This document shows, piece by piece, positions 1 through 7,381 of a stretch of 64,000 nt of DNA. The notes under the pieces are model-generated. The model was not told the origin of the DNA and did no database searches. It saw only the letters and a program-made list of their open reading frames with translations. The number at the start of each line of letters is the position of its first letter. Position 1 is the first letter of the stretch. Location: assembly GCF_014649375.1 (NCBI RefSeq), contig NZ_BMSX01000001.1, positions 434,001-498,000 of the forward strand, given 5' to 3'. Position numbers and translations under genes: made by a program. The stretch comes from Streptomyces aurantiogriseus. GTDB taxonomy: Bacteria > Actinomycetota > Actinomycetes > Streptomycetales > Streptomycetaceae.

Positions 1-39
1 GTGGTTGGTCTTCAGGGTGGCGTAAAGCTGCTCGGCCAC
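1..39 (-). CDS. ppiA: Peptidyl-prolyl cis-trans isomerase (cyclophilin), first 13 codons only
   Basis: Only the N-terminus lies in the window and the gene runs off the left edge. Read on the minus strand from a GTG at 37-39 it gives (M)AEQLYATLKTNH, which matches the start of the Streptomyces cyclophilin (PpiA) family. A GGAAGG ribosome binding site stands six bases upstream. Cyclophilins catalyse proline isomerisation during protein folding. The position fits the conserved actinobacterial order in which ppiA lies beyond the gyrA-tRNA-Ile-tRNA-Ala cluster. The identification rests on 13 residues plus synteny. Confidence 0.75.
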   Translation of the reverse strand, partial: MAEQLYATLKTNH

Positions 40-374
40 GATCTGCCTTCCGTTGTCTTCCTGTGACCCCCCGATCCTCGCACGCCCGGGCCCAAACGTC
101 GCCCGGCGACCGCTTCGGATGCCGTAACCGCCCACTTCGCGTACGGAAAAGCGCCCGACTCGTCCCTGACGGGAGCGAGCGGAGCCGATCCGTGGCATTG
201 TCGACGACAAGCTCACGTTGCCCCATATTCACCCCCTCTTGTATCCGATCACTACAACTCGGGACGTTCGGCACCCGTATGCCCGTCCGAGCATGCCCAG
301 GCAGCCGTCGGCAGGCATGATCCGTAAAAGGGTGGAAAGTCGAAATACCGTACGCCACCGAGGAGGAGGAACCC
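40..374. other. Divergent intergenic region between ppiA and the DUF5324 gene
   Basis: About 335 bases without a convincing gene. It must carry the divergent promoters of the cyclophilin gene and of the gene at 375. A 13-base odd-centred palindrome TTGTCGACGACAA (198-210) is the only symmetric site I see. No clean -35/-10 pair stands out. Confidence 0.4.
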
Positions 375-1079
375 GTGACCCGCATCGACAGCGTGCGCGC
401 CGCCACCGGCTCGGCGAAGGACAGCGTGCTGCACGCCGCGGAAGTGGTGGCGCCCTACGCCGACACGGCCAAGGAGAAGGCCGCGCTCTACGCGCATGAG
501 GCCCGCGTACGGCTCGCGCCCAAGGTGTCGCAGGCGGCCGGACAGGCCCGCGCCCAGTACGACGCCCATGTCATCCCCCGCCTGGAGCAGGCGCGGACAC
601 ACGTCCCGCCGAAGGTCGACCATGCCGCGCACGAGGCGGCCGCCCGTACGCGGCAGGCCGCACGGCAGGCCGCCGACTACTCCCGGCCCAGGATCGAACA
701 GGCGAAGGCCGCGGCCGGACCCGTGAAGGACGAGGCCGCCGCCCGCGGTGTCGCCGCGCTGGCCGCCCTGCGCGGGCAGGTGACGCCGAAGGAGATCCAG
801 AAGCTGGCGCGCAAGCACCGGCGCCGTGCCAAGGCGGGCAAGCTCGCCAAGGCCCTCGCCGTGCTGGGCGCCGTCGCCGGGGGTGCGTTCGCGGCCTGGA
901 AGTGGTGGGACAAGCAGGCCAACCCGGACTGGCTGGTCGAGCCGCCCGCCGCCACGGAGGTCCCCGCCGGGGGCGGTCTGACCTCGGTGGACGGCACCGA
1001 CCAGACGACCTCCCTCGACCCCGAGGTACAGGCGAAGGAGGCCGAGGAGGAGGCCGCGAACCGCGAGGACCGCAGCTGA
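375..1079 (+). CDS. DUF5324 family protein, alanine/lysine-rich with one membrane segment
   Basis: 234 residues. The GTG start is chosen because a purine-rich GAGGAGGAGGA ribosome site ends a few bases before it. The first 150 residues are rich in Ala, Lys, Arg and Glu with a heptad-like, apolipoprotein- or LEA-like helical pattern. They are followed by a basic stretch and a single probable membrane helix near 158-177 ending in WKWW, then an acidic tail. The composition and position beside ppiA match the DUF5324 family of Streptomyces, whose function is unknown. A membrane-tethered helical protein is inferred. A parS site and a strong terminator follow the stop codon directly. Confidence 0.75.
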   Translation: MTRIDSVRAATGSAKDSVLHAAEVVAPYADTAKEKAALYAHEARVRLAPKVSQAAGQARAQYDAHVIPRLEQARTHVPPKVDHAAHEAAARTRQAARQAADYSRPRIEQAKAAAGPVKDEAAARGVAALAALRGQVTPKEIQKLARKHRRRAKAGKLAKALAVLGAVAGGAFAAWKWWDKQANPDWLVEPPAATEVPAGGGLTSVDGTDQTTSLDPEVQAKEAEEEAANREDRS

Positions 1080-1100
1080 GGCCCCCGTCTCACGGCTCAC

Positions 1101-1114
1101 GTTTCACGTGAAAC
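1101..1114. promoter_or_regulatory. parS: parS centromere site
   Basis: Perfect GTTTCACGTGAAAC, the ParB nucleation site of Streptomyces. It lies 21 bases after the DUF5324 stop codon and overlaps the left arm of the following terminator. It is the only perfect parS seen on this side of oriC within the window, about 30 kb from the DnaA-box cluster. Confidence 0.93.
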
Positions 1115-1155
1115 AACCCCTCCGGCTTCGTCCAAACGAGGCCGGAGGGGTTGTT
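1112..1155. terminator. Intrinsic terminator after the DUF5324 gene
   Basis: A perfect 15-bp stem (1112-1126 with 1141-1155, core CAACCCCTCCGGC) encloses a 14-base loop and ends in a T-containing tract. It sits directly downstream of the + strand gene and should end its transcript. Confidence 0.8.
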
Positions 1156-1183
1156 CTTCGGCGTCCTTGCCCGCCCTGAGCAC

Positions 1184-1230
1184 CGAAAAGCCCCTCCGAC
1201 CGGCGTCGCGCCGGTCGGAGGGGCTTTTCG
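1184..1230. terminator. Bidirectional terminator facing tRNA-Ala
   Basis: A perfect 22-bp inverted repeat (1184-1205 and 1209-1230, three-base loop) with AAAA at one foot and TTTT at the other, so it can work in both directions. It lies six bases beyond the 3' end of the minus-strand tRNA-Ala and is its probable terminator. Confidence 0.85.
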
Positions 1231-1236
1231 TGGAAG

Positions 1237-1309
1237 TGGAGCCTAGGGGAGTCGAACCCCTGACATCTGCCATGCAAAGACAGCGCTCTACCAACTGAGC
1301 TAAGGCCCC
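1237..1309 (-). tRNA. tRNA-Ala (anticodon TGC)
   Basis: 73-nt cloverleaf on the minus strand. The acceptor GGGGCCT pairs with AGGCTCC, the discriminator is A, the T-loop is GTTCGACTC, and the anticodon is TGC within CTTTGCATG. CCA is not encoded. In many actinobacteria this gene sits beside tRNA-Ile downstream of gyrA. Here the two are 19 kb apart, largely because of the integrated element. Confidence 0.95.
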
Positions 1310-1493
1310 TCAAAGCAAGCGTCCGGCCGGAACAACCTCGTACCGGCGGGCGCCGCAGACCAGAGTACCGGGTCACCCCCCGTATCTCGCAAAAAGATTG
1401 GGGGTCCCCGCGGATGACCACTCTCCGTAAGATGCTCGGCGTGGTTCGCTACAGCGAACCGCGGTTTTCTGGGGAAGCGATGGGGAGACGCAC

Positions 1494-2042
1494 ATGGATG
1501 CCGCACAGCAGGAAGCCACCGCGAGAGCGCGGGAACTGCAGCGGAACTGGTACGGGGAGCCGCTGGGGGCGCTCTTCCGTAAGCTCATCGACGATCTTGG
1601 TCTCAACCAGGCTCGTCTCGCGGGGGTACTGGGGCTGTCGGCGCCGATGCTGTCGCAGCTGATGAGCGGCCAACGGGCGAAGATCGGCAACCCGGCCGTG
1701 GTGCAGCGCGTGCAGCTGCTCCAGGAGTTGGCGGCCCAGGTCGCGGACGGCAGCGTCAGCGCCGCCGAGGCGACCGAGCGCATGGACGAGATCAAGAGGT
1801 CGCAGGGGGGATCGGTGCTCAGCAACACCACGCAGACGACGAGCGGTTCGGGGGCGCCCACGGTCAAGCGCGTGGTCCGCGAGATCCAGTCGCTGCTGCG
1901 CTCGGTGGCCGCCGCCGGCGACATCATCGACGCCGCCGACACCCTCGCCCCGACCCACCCGGAACTGGCAGAGTTCCTCCGGGTGTACGGCGCCGGCCGC
2001 ACCTCCGACGCGGTCACGCACTACCAGTCCCACCAGAGCTGA
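1494..2042 (+). CDS. XRE-type helix-turn-helix DNA-binding protein
   Basis: 182 residues from an ATG preceded by GGGGAAGCGATGGGGAGACGC. Residues about 36-60 form a Cro/C1-like helix-turn-helix (LGLNQARLAGVLGLSAPMLS), followed by a helical region and a C-terminal part of unknown fold (residues 110-182). It is conserved in Streptomyces near this locus, but I do not recognise a studied homologue. It probably binds DNA as a regulator; its target is unknown. It is upstream of and co-oriented with the kinase gene, with 203 bases between them. Confidence 0.75.
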   Translation: MDAAQQEATARARELQRNWYGEPLGALFRKLIDDLGLNQARLAGVLGLSAPMLSQLMSGQRAKIGNPAVVQRVQLLQELAAQVADGSVSAAEATERMDEIKRSQGGSVLSNTTQTTSGSGAPTVKRVVREIQSLLRSVAAAGDIIDAADTLAPTHPELAEFLRVYGAGRTSDAVTHYQSHQS

Positions 2043-2245
2043 GCCCGGGGCCCGGTCACCGAAGGGGGTTCGGCGACCGGGCCGACGGCAGGCAGGCGGG
2101 CCGCGAGGAGCGCGGGGTGACGCTCTTCACCGGGGGACCAGCAGACGCGGGGGATCGCGAGGGATCACGGGGGTCGTATCGCTCATCACGGGGGTAGCGA
2201 GGGGGTAGCAGGGGGAAACCGCAGGGGGAGGAGCGACGCACTGCC

Positions 2246-3790
2246 ATGGGTGAGGTCTTCGCCGGACGGTACGAACTCGCCGACCCGATCGGCCGCGGAG
2301 GGGTGGGCGCCGTCTGGCGTGCCTGGGACCATCGGCGCCGCCGCTATGTGGCCGCCAAGGTGCTCCAGCAGCGCGACGCCCACGCGCTGCTGCGCTTCGT
2401 CCGCGAACAGGCGCTGCGCATCGACCATCCGCATGTGCTCGCCCCCGCCAGCTGGGCCGCCGACGACGACAAGGTCCTCTTCACGATGGACCTGGTCGCC
2501 GGCGGTTCCCTGGTCCACCTCGTCGGCGACTACGGCCCCCTGCCCCCCGCGTTCGTCTGCACGCTCCTCGACCAACTCCTGTCCGGGCTCGCCGCGGTGC
2601 ACGCGGAAGGTGTCGTGCACCGCGACATCAAGCCCGCCAACGTGCTGCTGGAGGCCACCGGCACGGCGCGGCCGCGGCTGCGGCTGTCCGACTTCGGCAT
2701 CGCGATGCGCCTGGGCGAACCGCGCCTCACCGAGACCAACCTCGTGGTGGGAACGCCCGGTTACCTCGCCCCCGAGCAGATGATGGGCTCCGAACCCGAC
2801 TTCCCCGCCGACCTGTTCGCCGTCGGCCTGGTCGCGCTGTACCTCCTGGAGGGCGCCAAGCCGGACGTCAAGGCACTCGTCCAGTACTTCGCGGAACACG
2901 GAACTCCGAGCGCTCCCCAGGGCATTCCGGAGCCGCTGTGGCAGATCGTGGCCACGCTGCTGCAACCGGATCCCCAGGCCCGCTTCCGTACGGCCACGGG
3001 GGCACGCAAGGCGCTGGCCGCGGCCGCCGAACTCCTGCCCGAGCCCGGCCCGGACAACGAACAGATCGAGATCTTCGACCAAGTCGGGCCGCTGCCCGAG
3101 GGATTCGGCCCTGAAGGCCCGCTGAAGCCCGCCTCGGGCATCACGGTGGGACCGTCGGCCTCCGAGCGAACGGCCCCGGAGCAGGAACCGGACGCCGGCC
3201 CGGGCACGGATTCCCTTTCGGCGTGGCCCGGCACGGAATCCGTGGCGTCAGAGGCGGGCACGGGCTCCGTGGCGGCGTACGCCCCGGGAACGAGCGGCAT
3301 CGCGACCCCGGGCGCCGTGACCCCACCGCCCGATCCACGCGGGCCCGCGCGACAGGCGCCCCGAGCAGCCGCCCCCGCTGCCACACCGGCTCCCTCCATG
3401 TCGGACACCGGCAGCTTCCCCCTGCCACCCCCGCACCCCACAGGCTCCTCCCTGTCGGCGACCCCGCCTGCGCAGTCCCCCACACCTCGTCCTCCCGCCT
3501 ACGCTCCCCCTCCTCCACAGGCGCAGCCACCCGCCCCGGCCTTTGCCGTCTCCCCGCACGAACCCACCTACGCGCTGCGCCCCTCCGAGCCCCGTGTCGA
3601 CACGTCCACCGCTTCGTACACCGCTCAGGATCCGCACTCGGCCCCTCACAAGCCGGAACAGGCCCGTAGGGGTCACCGGCGCGCCCGCGCCCCCCGCCGC
3701 CCCGGCCCGCCGGCCAAGGTCGCGCTCCCGCTCCTGCTGCTCGCGCTGGCCTGCTACGCCGTGGGGTTCTGGGCGCTGGCGCGGATCTGA
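2246..3790 (+). CDS. Membrane-anchored serine/threonine protein kinase (Hanks type)
   Basis: 514 residues. An intact kinase domain spans residues 8-260: glycine loop GRGGVG (16-21), lysine 38 in AAK, HRD (125-127) within HRDIKPANVLL, DFG (149-151), and APE (175-177). A long Pro/Ala/Ser-rich linker (about 265-480) leads to a basic stretch and one C-terminal transmembrane helix (about 490-512), so the kinase domain faces the cytoplasm with almost no extracellular sensor. ATP-dependent phosphorylation of Ser/Thr is expected. The substrate is unknown. The stop codon is four bases from that of the convergent exported-protein gene, with no room for a separate terminator. Confidence 0.9.
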   Translation: MGEVFAGRYELADPIGRGGVGAVWRAWDHRRRRYVAAKVLQQRDAHALLRFVREQALRIDHPHVLAPASWAADDDKVLFTMDLVAGGSLVHLVGDYGPLPPAFVCTLLDQLLSGLAAVHAEGVVHRDIKPANVLLEATGTARPRLRLSDFGIAMRLGEPRLTETNLVVGTPGYLAPEQMMGSEPDFPADLFAVGLVALYLLEGAKPDVKALVQYFAEHGTPSAPQGIPEPLWQIVATLLQPDPQARFRTATGARKALAAAAELLPEPGPDNEQIEIFDQVGPLPEGFGPEGPLKPASGITVGPSASERTAPEQEPDAGPGTDSLSAWPGTESVASEAGTGSVAAYAPGTSGIATPGAVTPPPDPRGPARQAPRAAAPAATPAPSMSDTGSFPLPPPHPTGSSLSATPPAQSPTPRPPAYAPPPPQAQPPAPAFAVSPHEPTYALRPSEPRVDTSTASYTAQDPHSAPHKPEQARRGHRRARAPRRPGPPAKVALPLLLLALACYAVGFWALARI

Positions 3791-3793
3791 ACC

Positions 3794-5116
3794 TCAGGCC
3801 CGGCGACGGGCCATGACCGTCCACACGCCGAGCACCAGCAGCAGCGCGGTGCCGGTGCCGATGCCGCCCACGGCGACGGCCTTCATGGCGGTGCCGCCGC
3901 CCCTGCCACCGGCCGTGTCGCCGCCCGCCGCGACCTCACCGCCCTCCGTGCCTTCCGTGCCTTCGGTGTCGGCCTCGAAGACACCCCGCGGCGCCGACTG
4001 CGCCGCGTATCCAGGCCCGGACTGCGCCGCTCCGCCGACCCCGATGCGCAGCTTCAGGCCGTAGGGGCCGTCGCCGAAACGGTCGGCGACCTTCGCGGCG
4101 AGATGCACGACGAGATAGTGGGAGCCGGCGAACCGCAGGCTCTTCGTCGGGTCGGTGGGGGCGTACCGGTTGACGTACCGGATCGGTGGCAGCGGGGGCA
4201 GCGAGGTCGACGTCTGCCGGCCGCCGTAGCCGATGCTCGTCTCGTCGACCTCGGCGCGCACGGGGTTGTAGAGGGTCAGGTCGAGCGCGGGCACCACGAA
4301 CCCGGTGTCCTTCTCCGCGCTGTCCAGGTCGACGGTGGCGTACAGCTGCTGCCCCCAGCCGACGGGCACCTTGTAGAAGAGGGTCTGTCCAGGGGTGATG
4401 TCGTCGCGCCAGACACCCTGGGTCAAGGGCGTCGCCCGGGCGAAGCCCGCGCCTCCCGGACGGCGCACGGGCTCGGCTGCCACCGGCGCGGGTGTGGCGG
4501 AGTTCCATGACTCGGGCACGCTCGTGGCGCCGGCCTTCTCCAGCGGCGGCTCGGAGACGAGCGCGAGCTCGAGCTCCCAGGGCAGGTCGGACTCGGCGCC
4601 GCCCGTGCCGGTGCGGTCGACGACGACGTAGTACGTCCCGGGCTCCTGGCACAGCCGCTTGCCGGCCTGGATCTCGCGCGCGCCCCAGGCCGTGAGCGGG
4701 CGCGGGCTCCGGGACGCCCCGACGGTCACGGAGTCGCGGGAGCAGCCGGTGCTGTCGGCGTCCTGCACGGAGACCTTGATCCCGTCGCCGCTCGCGAGGG
4801 TGGCGTCGGCGCGGGGGACGGCCGTCACGGAGACGTACGCGTTCGAGGCGGCGTCGAGTTCGAGTCGGTAGTAGGCCTTCCCACGGCCCGTGAAGGAACT
4901 GCGGTAGGTCGTGCCGGGTTCCAGGCGTACGGCGTCGCCGGTGCCCGGCGCGGCGGTGACGCTCCGGGCGTCCTCGTCGAAGCCGTAGGAGGGCATGTCC
5001 GCCGCCACGGCGGCGGTCCCCGGCAGCGCCGCCGACGTCACACAGACCACAGCGGCCACGACCGTCACTCGCCGCACGACGCCCCACGCGGCCGTCCACC
5101 TCGCACGCCGGCCCAT
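3794..5116 (-). CDS. Exported, C-terminally membrane-anchored protein of unknown function
   Basis: 440 residues when started at the ATG at 5116, which has a GAGGGGG ribosome site and gives a clean signal peptide: Arg-rich n-region, hydrophobic core, cleavage after a TAAVAA-type site near residue 40. An upstream reading extension is rejected because it lacks export logic. The mature part shows two beta-rich segments, each with a phrase like PG-T-YR or PGQTLFYKV, resembling bacterial pre-peptidase-like beta sandwiches. That resemblance is only suggestive. A Gly-rich linker precedes a single C-terminal transmembrane helix and a RRR stop-transfer. It is convergent with the Ser/Thr kinase and may be functionally tied to it, but nothing in the sequence proves this. 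Confidence 0.75.
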   Translation of the reverse strand: MGRRARWTAAWGVVRRVTVVAAVVCVTSAALPGTAAVAADMPSYGFDEDARSVTAAPGTGDAVRLEPGTTYRSSFTGRGKAYYRLELDAASNAYVSVTAVPRADATLASGDGIKVSVQDADSTGCSRDSVTVGASRSPRPLTAWGAREIQAGKRLCQEPGTYYVVVDRTGTGGAESDLPWELELALVSEPPLEKAGATSVPESWNSATPAPVAAEPVRRPGGAGFARATPLTQGVWRDDITPGQTLFYKVPVGWGQQLYATVDLDSAEKDTGFVVPALDLTLYNPVRAEVDETSIGYGGRQTSTSLPPLPPIRYVNRYAPTDPTKSLRFAGSHYLVVHLAAKVADRFGDGPYGLKLRIGVGGAAQSGPGYAAQSAPRGVFEADTEGTEGTEGGEVAAGGDTAGGRGGGTAMKAVAVGGIGTGTALLLVLGVWTVMARRRA

Positions 5117-5319
5117 CACACGCCCCCTCGCCTCGCCGGCACCTGGTCCTGCCCGGACCCGACCGTGGGCCATCCTGCCCCGCCGACCCGCGCACCACCC
5201 GCGCATTCCGTACGAGCGTCCTAAACGCCCGCCTCTATCTCGGGCGGGCGTGCCCCGCAACACAAAGACCCCGGCCACGAGGGGCGGCCGGGGGTCTGTT
5301 CAGTTTCCGGTGTCGGTAC

Positions 5320-5448
5320 TCACGAACCCGTGGGCACGGAGTCAGTCGCCTCCGTCCACAGATCCTGCTCGGCGCGATCCGCCTGGATCTGGCGGTACAC
5401 GAGGAGCCCGCCGATGGCGGCCAGTGCGACCAGGAGAAGCTTCTTCAC
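5320..5448 (-). CDS. DLW-39 family small membrane protein
   Basis: 42 residues starting at GTG (5446-5448), too short for ordinary gene calls. It has a Lys-Lys N-terminus, a single hydrophobic helix (LLLVALAAIGGLLVY) and the family hallmark RAEQDLW near residue 30, ending VPTGS. DLW-39 proteins are short actinobacterial proteins of unknown function found next to gyrA and the tRNA-Ile/tRNA-Ala genes, which agrees with this locus. A perfect 22-bp palindrome and a TATAGT -10-like box lie upstream (see 5502-5523). Confidence 0.85.
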   Translation of the reverse strand: MKKLLLVALAAIGGLLVYRQIQADRAEQDLWTEATDSVPTGS

Positions 5449-5797
5449 CGCGCGACCTCGTCTTTCCTTGACGTAGGGGACCTCTGGCGCCCGACTATAC
5501 ACACCGATCGATATCGATCGGTGACCTGCGTCGGGCGCCCAACTCCCGCCCTCGACAGCGCTGTAGGAGATGTCGAGGGGAGCGGACCACACCTTCGACC
5601 GGAGGGTGATCACATCCCCACGGAGGGCGATTGTCGCCCTATATGAACCTGTCTCCAACTTTTCTCCCTACATGCACCCATAGGAGTGGTGCTCATAGGA
5701 ACATCGCCGCGCCACGAGCGTCGGTCCACCACTTCCGAGCCCTCATACACATCATGAGGAAAGTACGCAAATCGACCGCCTCCGAAAGTGAGGGGAC
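5449..5797. other. Divergent promoter region between DLW-39 and the small exported protein
   Basis: About 350 bases without a gene. Apart from the palindrome at 5502-5523 and the minus-strand TATAGT box at about 5494-5499, I see only AT-richer stretches near 5640-5700. These could hold the + strand promoter of the gene at 5798. Confidence 0.4.
5502..5523. promoter_or_regulatory. Perfect 22-bp palindrome, probable operator of DLW-39
   Basis: CACCGATCGAT followed by its exact reverse complement. On the minus strand it ends two bases before TATAGT, a good -10 hexamer, so it fills the -35/spacer region of the probable DLW-39 promoter about 54 bases upstream of the GTG. That is a usual place for a repressor operator. 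The binding protein is unknown. Confidence 0.55.
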
Positions 5798-6169
5798 ATG
5801 GCCGAGAACCGAGTCATGAAGCTGTGGACCGCCATCATCACCGCCTTCCTCGCGCTGTGCACGGCGCTCGGATTCGTCACGACGACCGCCACGACGGCGG
5901 TAGCGCAGACCGAGCCGACGCGCAACACCGGCAAGAGCGGCACCACCGCTCACCCGACCGTGTCGACGATGTCCCCCTGGTCCTGGCTCCACGCCCGGTC
6001 ACTGCCCCCCACGATGAAGCAACGCATCCGAGCAGAGGCCCACGGCAAGTCCCCCAGCTGTCGCCACCGCCACCGCACGGAAGCGGAGCCCGCCGACCAT
6101 CTCCTGCCACCCTGCGAGCCGGAATCCATCCCGGCGGATCCCACACCGCCGATCCCCCGCCAGCGCTGA
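5798..6169 (+). CDS. Small exported protein, DUF6344-like
   Basis: 123 residues. The ATG follows GAGGGG at close spacing. Residues 5-36 are a signal peptide (KLWTAIITAFLALCTALGF, then AVAQ as a likely cleavage region). The mature part carries the conserved-looking phrase RSLPPTMKQRIRAEAHG near the middle and a His/Arg/Cys/Pro-rich tail. I recall a Streptomyces family of this form (DUF6344) of unknown function, but the assignment is from memory of the pattern. It stands between the chromosome core and the integrated elements and looks chromosomal rather than element-borne. Confidence 0.6.
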   Translation: MAENRVMKLWTAIITAFLALCTALGFVTTTATTAVAQTEPTRNTGKSGTTAHPTVSTMSPWSWLHARSLPPTMKQRIRAEAHGKSPSCRHRHRTEAEPADHLLPPCEPESIPADPTPPIPRQR

Positions 6170-6191
6170 TCCCGCACCCCCTTTCCCTCAG

Positions 6192-6248
6192 CACCACGAC
6201 GACGTAACAACGCACCACGTAACAACGCACCACGACGACGTAACGGCG
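6192..6248. repeat. Short A-B-A tandem repeat
   Basis: Three consecutive units of 21, 15 and about 21 bases, each beginning CACCACG and ending GTAACAACG or GTAACGGCG. The outer two contain an extra ACGACG. It starts 22 bases after the stop codon of the exported protein. Confidence 0.6.
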
Positions 6249-6271
6249 ACTTGCGTACAGCCCGCACGAAG

Positions 6272-6312
6272 CAGGCCCCGGCAGCTCCCTGAGGAGCGCC
6301 GGGCCTTCGCCG
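6272..6312 (+). terminator. Probable terminator of the small exported protein gene
   Basis: Imperfect GC-rich stem of GGCCCCGGCAGCTCC against GGAGCGCCGGGCC, followed by TTCG. No gene is recognised from here to about 6500. Confidence 0.5.
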
Positions 6313-6499
6313 TGGTCTGGCCCCCTGATGCCGCTGGTGTGGCTGACAGGGGCCACAGGTTCATTGGCCCCTCGTAACTGCGACCGGATGTCGCCGATGC
6401 ATGTGCCGACGGCGCACTCGGCGTCGAACCAAGGAACAGGCGCTGGACAGGATCTAGGTGGCCGACGTCCTGCCTGGTGAGGCGGTACGGAGCAAGATC

Positions 6500-6615
6500 C
6501 GCGATCTGCTGGTACTTCGCCCGACGGTCGTCGTCGGTGGGGTCGGTGAGAGTGAGAGGAGAGCCGGCGCGATGCTCGCGGAGCTGCTGGAAGACCCGCT
6601 TGTCGGCCGACCGCA
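6500..6615 (+). pseudogene. Relic of the 3' end of a tyrosine integrase gene
   Basis: The frame reads GESER-(RAGA)-MLAELLEDPLVG, matching the last residues of the intact integrase at 19400-20557 (GDSER-EAVT-MLAELLEDPLIG). It is followed by the same order of signals: paired TGATGTCA repeats, a terminator, then an att copy. Upstream of about 6500 the similarity to integrase is lost and the catalytic boxes are absent. It is the remnant of an older related element, with only its integrase end surviving. Confidence 0.75.
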
Positions 6616-6620
6616 GCGGT

Positions 6621-6641
6621 TGATGTCAACCGCTGATGTCA
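6621..6641 (+). repeat. Paired TGATGTCA repeats at the relic integrase end (possible arm-type sites)
   Basis: TGATGTCA at 6621-6628 and 6634-6641, offset 13 bases and ending 39 bases before the att copy. The intact right end has the same offset and the same distance (20578-20598). Confidence 0.55.
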
Positions 6642-6675
6642 AAGGCCCCCAACCATGATCGGTTGGGGGCCTTTT
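6641..6675. terminator. Terminator of the relic integrase gene
   Basis: AAAGGCCCCCAACC with its exact complement ending CCTTTT and a six-base loop, a textbook rho-independent shape. It lies between the repeat pair and the left att site. Confidence 0.85.
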
Positions 6676-6680
6676 CGCTG

Positions 6681-6724
6681 GTGGGGCTAACAGGATTTGA
6701 ACCTGTGGCCTCATCCTTATCAGG
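6681..6724. repeat. Left attachment site (attL), 44-bp copy of the tRNA-Ile 3' half
   Basis: 44 bases identical to 20638-20681. They run from just outside the 3' end of tRNA-Ile to the anticodon loop. Sequence similarity to tRNA stops abruptly after the anticodon loop, so this is a recombination scar and not a tRNA gene. Confidence 0.92.
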
Positions 6725-6820
6725 TCGATTGCGAGGCGTCGGCAGCGGTGGCCAACCGGCCGTGGTCTTGGGCTGACCGTCCGCTGGGGTTCGGGGGTGA
6801 CCGCCGGCGTTCGGGGGTGT

Positions 6821-6841
6821 TGGTGTCAGGCGCTGGTGTCA
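6821..6841 (+). repeat. Paired TGGTGTCA repeats near attL (possible arm-type sites)
   Basis: TGGTGTCA at 6821-6828 and 6834-6841, again offset by 13 bases, as at the integrase end (20578-20598). A single inverted copy of TTGGTGTCA occurs at 8547-8555. They could be integrase or excisionase arm-binding sites. That is inferred from shared sequence and spacing only. Confidence 0.5.
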
Positions 6842-6958
6842 GCCGCCAGGGGTGGACTTGACAAGATCGCCACTCACCTTCTCAAGAGGCCGCACCGTCA
6901 GGGCTCCAGAAAGGATCCGAGGCCTGGAAAATCGACGGGAGCCCGCAGCCGGTTCAGA

Positions 6959-7381
6959 TCAGGCGACGCCCTTGAAGCCGTTGACGTCCTTCGGCGTCCC
7001 GTTCGCGCCGTCCTGGTGCCATACCTTGAGGTTTACGGTGACTCCTTCAGGAATGTCCTTCGAGTACGTGGCACACGTACCCTCGCCACTTGCGGCGGTG
7101 GCAGAGTAGATGTGCGTCGCCCCACCACTGACCCAGCGAGCTTCAACGATGACGCGATCGCCGTCGGCGCTGAGGTCGCATGCCTCCCACTTGTCGCCGT
7201 TGGCCGTGAAGGTGCCCTTACCGACCGGAATGGCTGTGCACGAGATGGCCCCGCAACTCTGGGCCCGCGTATATTCGCTGCCGTTGGTGCCAGCCGAAGC
7301 CGGCGCGCTGCCCAGAGCCACGGCCGTCACTGCGATAGCGGTGGAGGTGAAGGCCTTCGCGGCTATTCCTTTGACGTTCAT
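6959..7381 (-). CDS. Small secreted protein, paralogue A
   Basis: 140 residues from ATG (7379-7381), chosen because AGAGGG lies at proper distance and the result is a typical signal peptide ending ASA-GTNG. The mature part of about 110 residues has four cysteines (in SCGAISC, EACDL and GTCATY), enough for two disulfides. It is rich in Thr, Gly and beta-branched residues, with the phrases FTANGDKWEACDL and RWVSGGATHIYSATAASG. I do not recognise the family. It is clearly paralogous to the gene at 7857-8279, with identical length and near-identical C-terminal half. It lies in the cargo region of the element and probably has its own promoter. Confidence 0.8.
   Translation of the reverse strand: MNVKGIAAKAFTSTAIAVTAVALGSAPASAGTNGSEYTRAQSCGAISCTAIPVGKGTFTANGDKWEACDLSADGDRVIVEARWVSGGATHIYSATAASGEGTCATYSKDIPEGVTVNLKVWHQDGANGTPKDVNGFKGVA

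Noticed and set aside
6180..6250. A CRISPR array at the CACCACG repeats
   Set aside because: Only three units, no unique spacers of constant length, and no cas genes.
6681..6724. A second tRNA-Ile gene
   Set aside because: Only the 3' half from the anticodon loop is present. It is an att scar.
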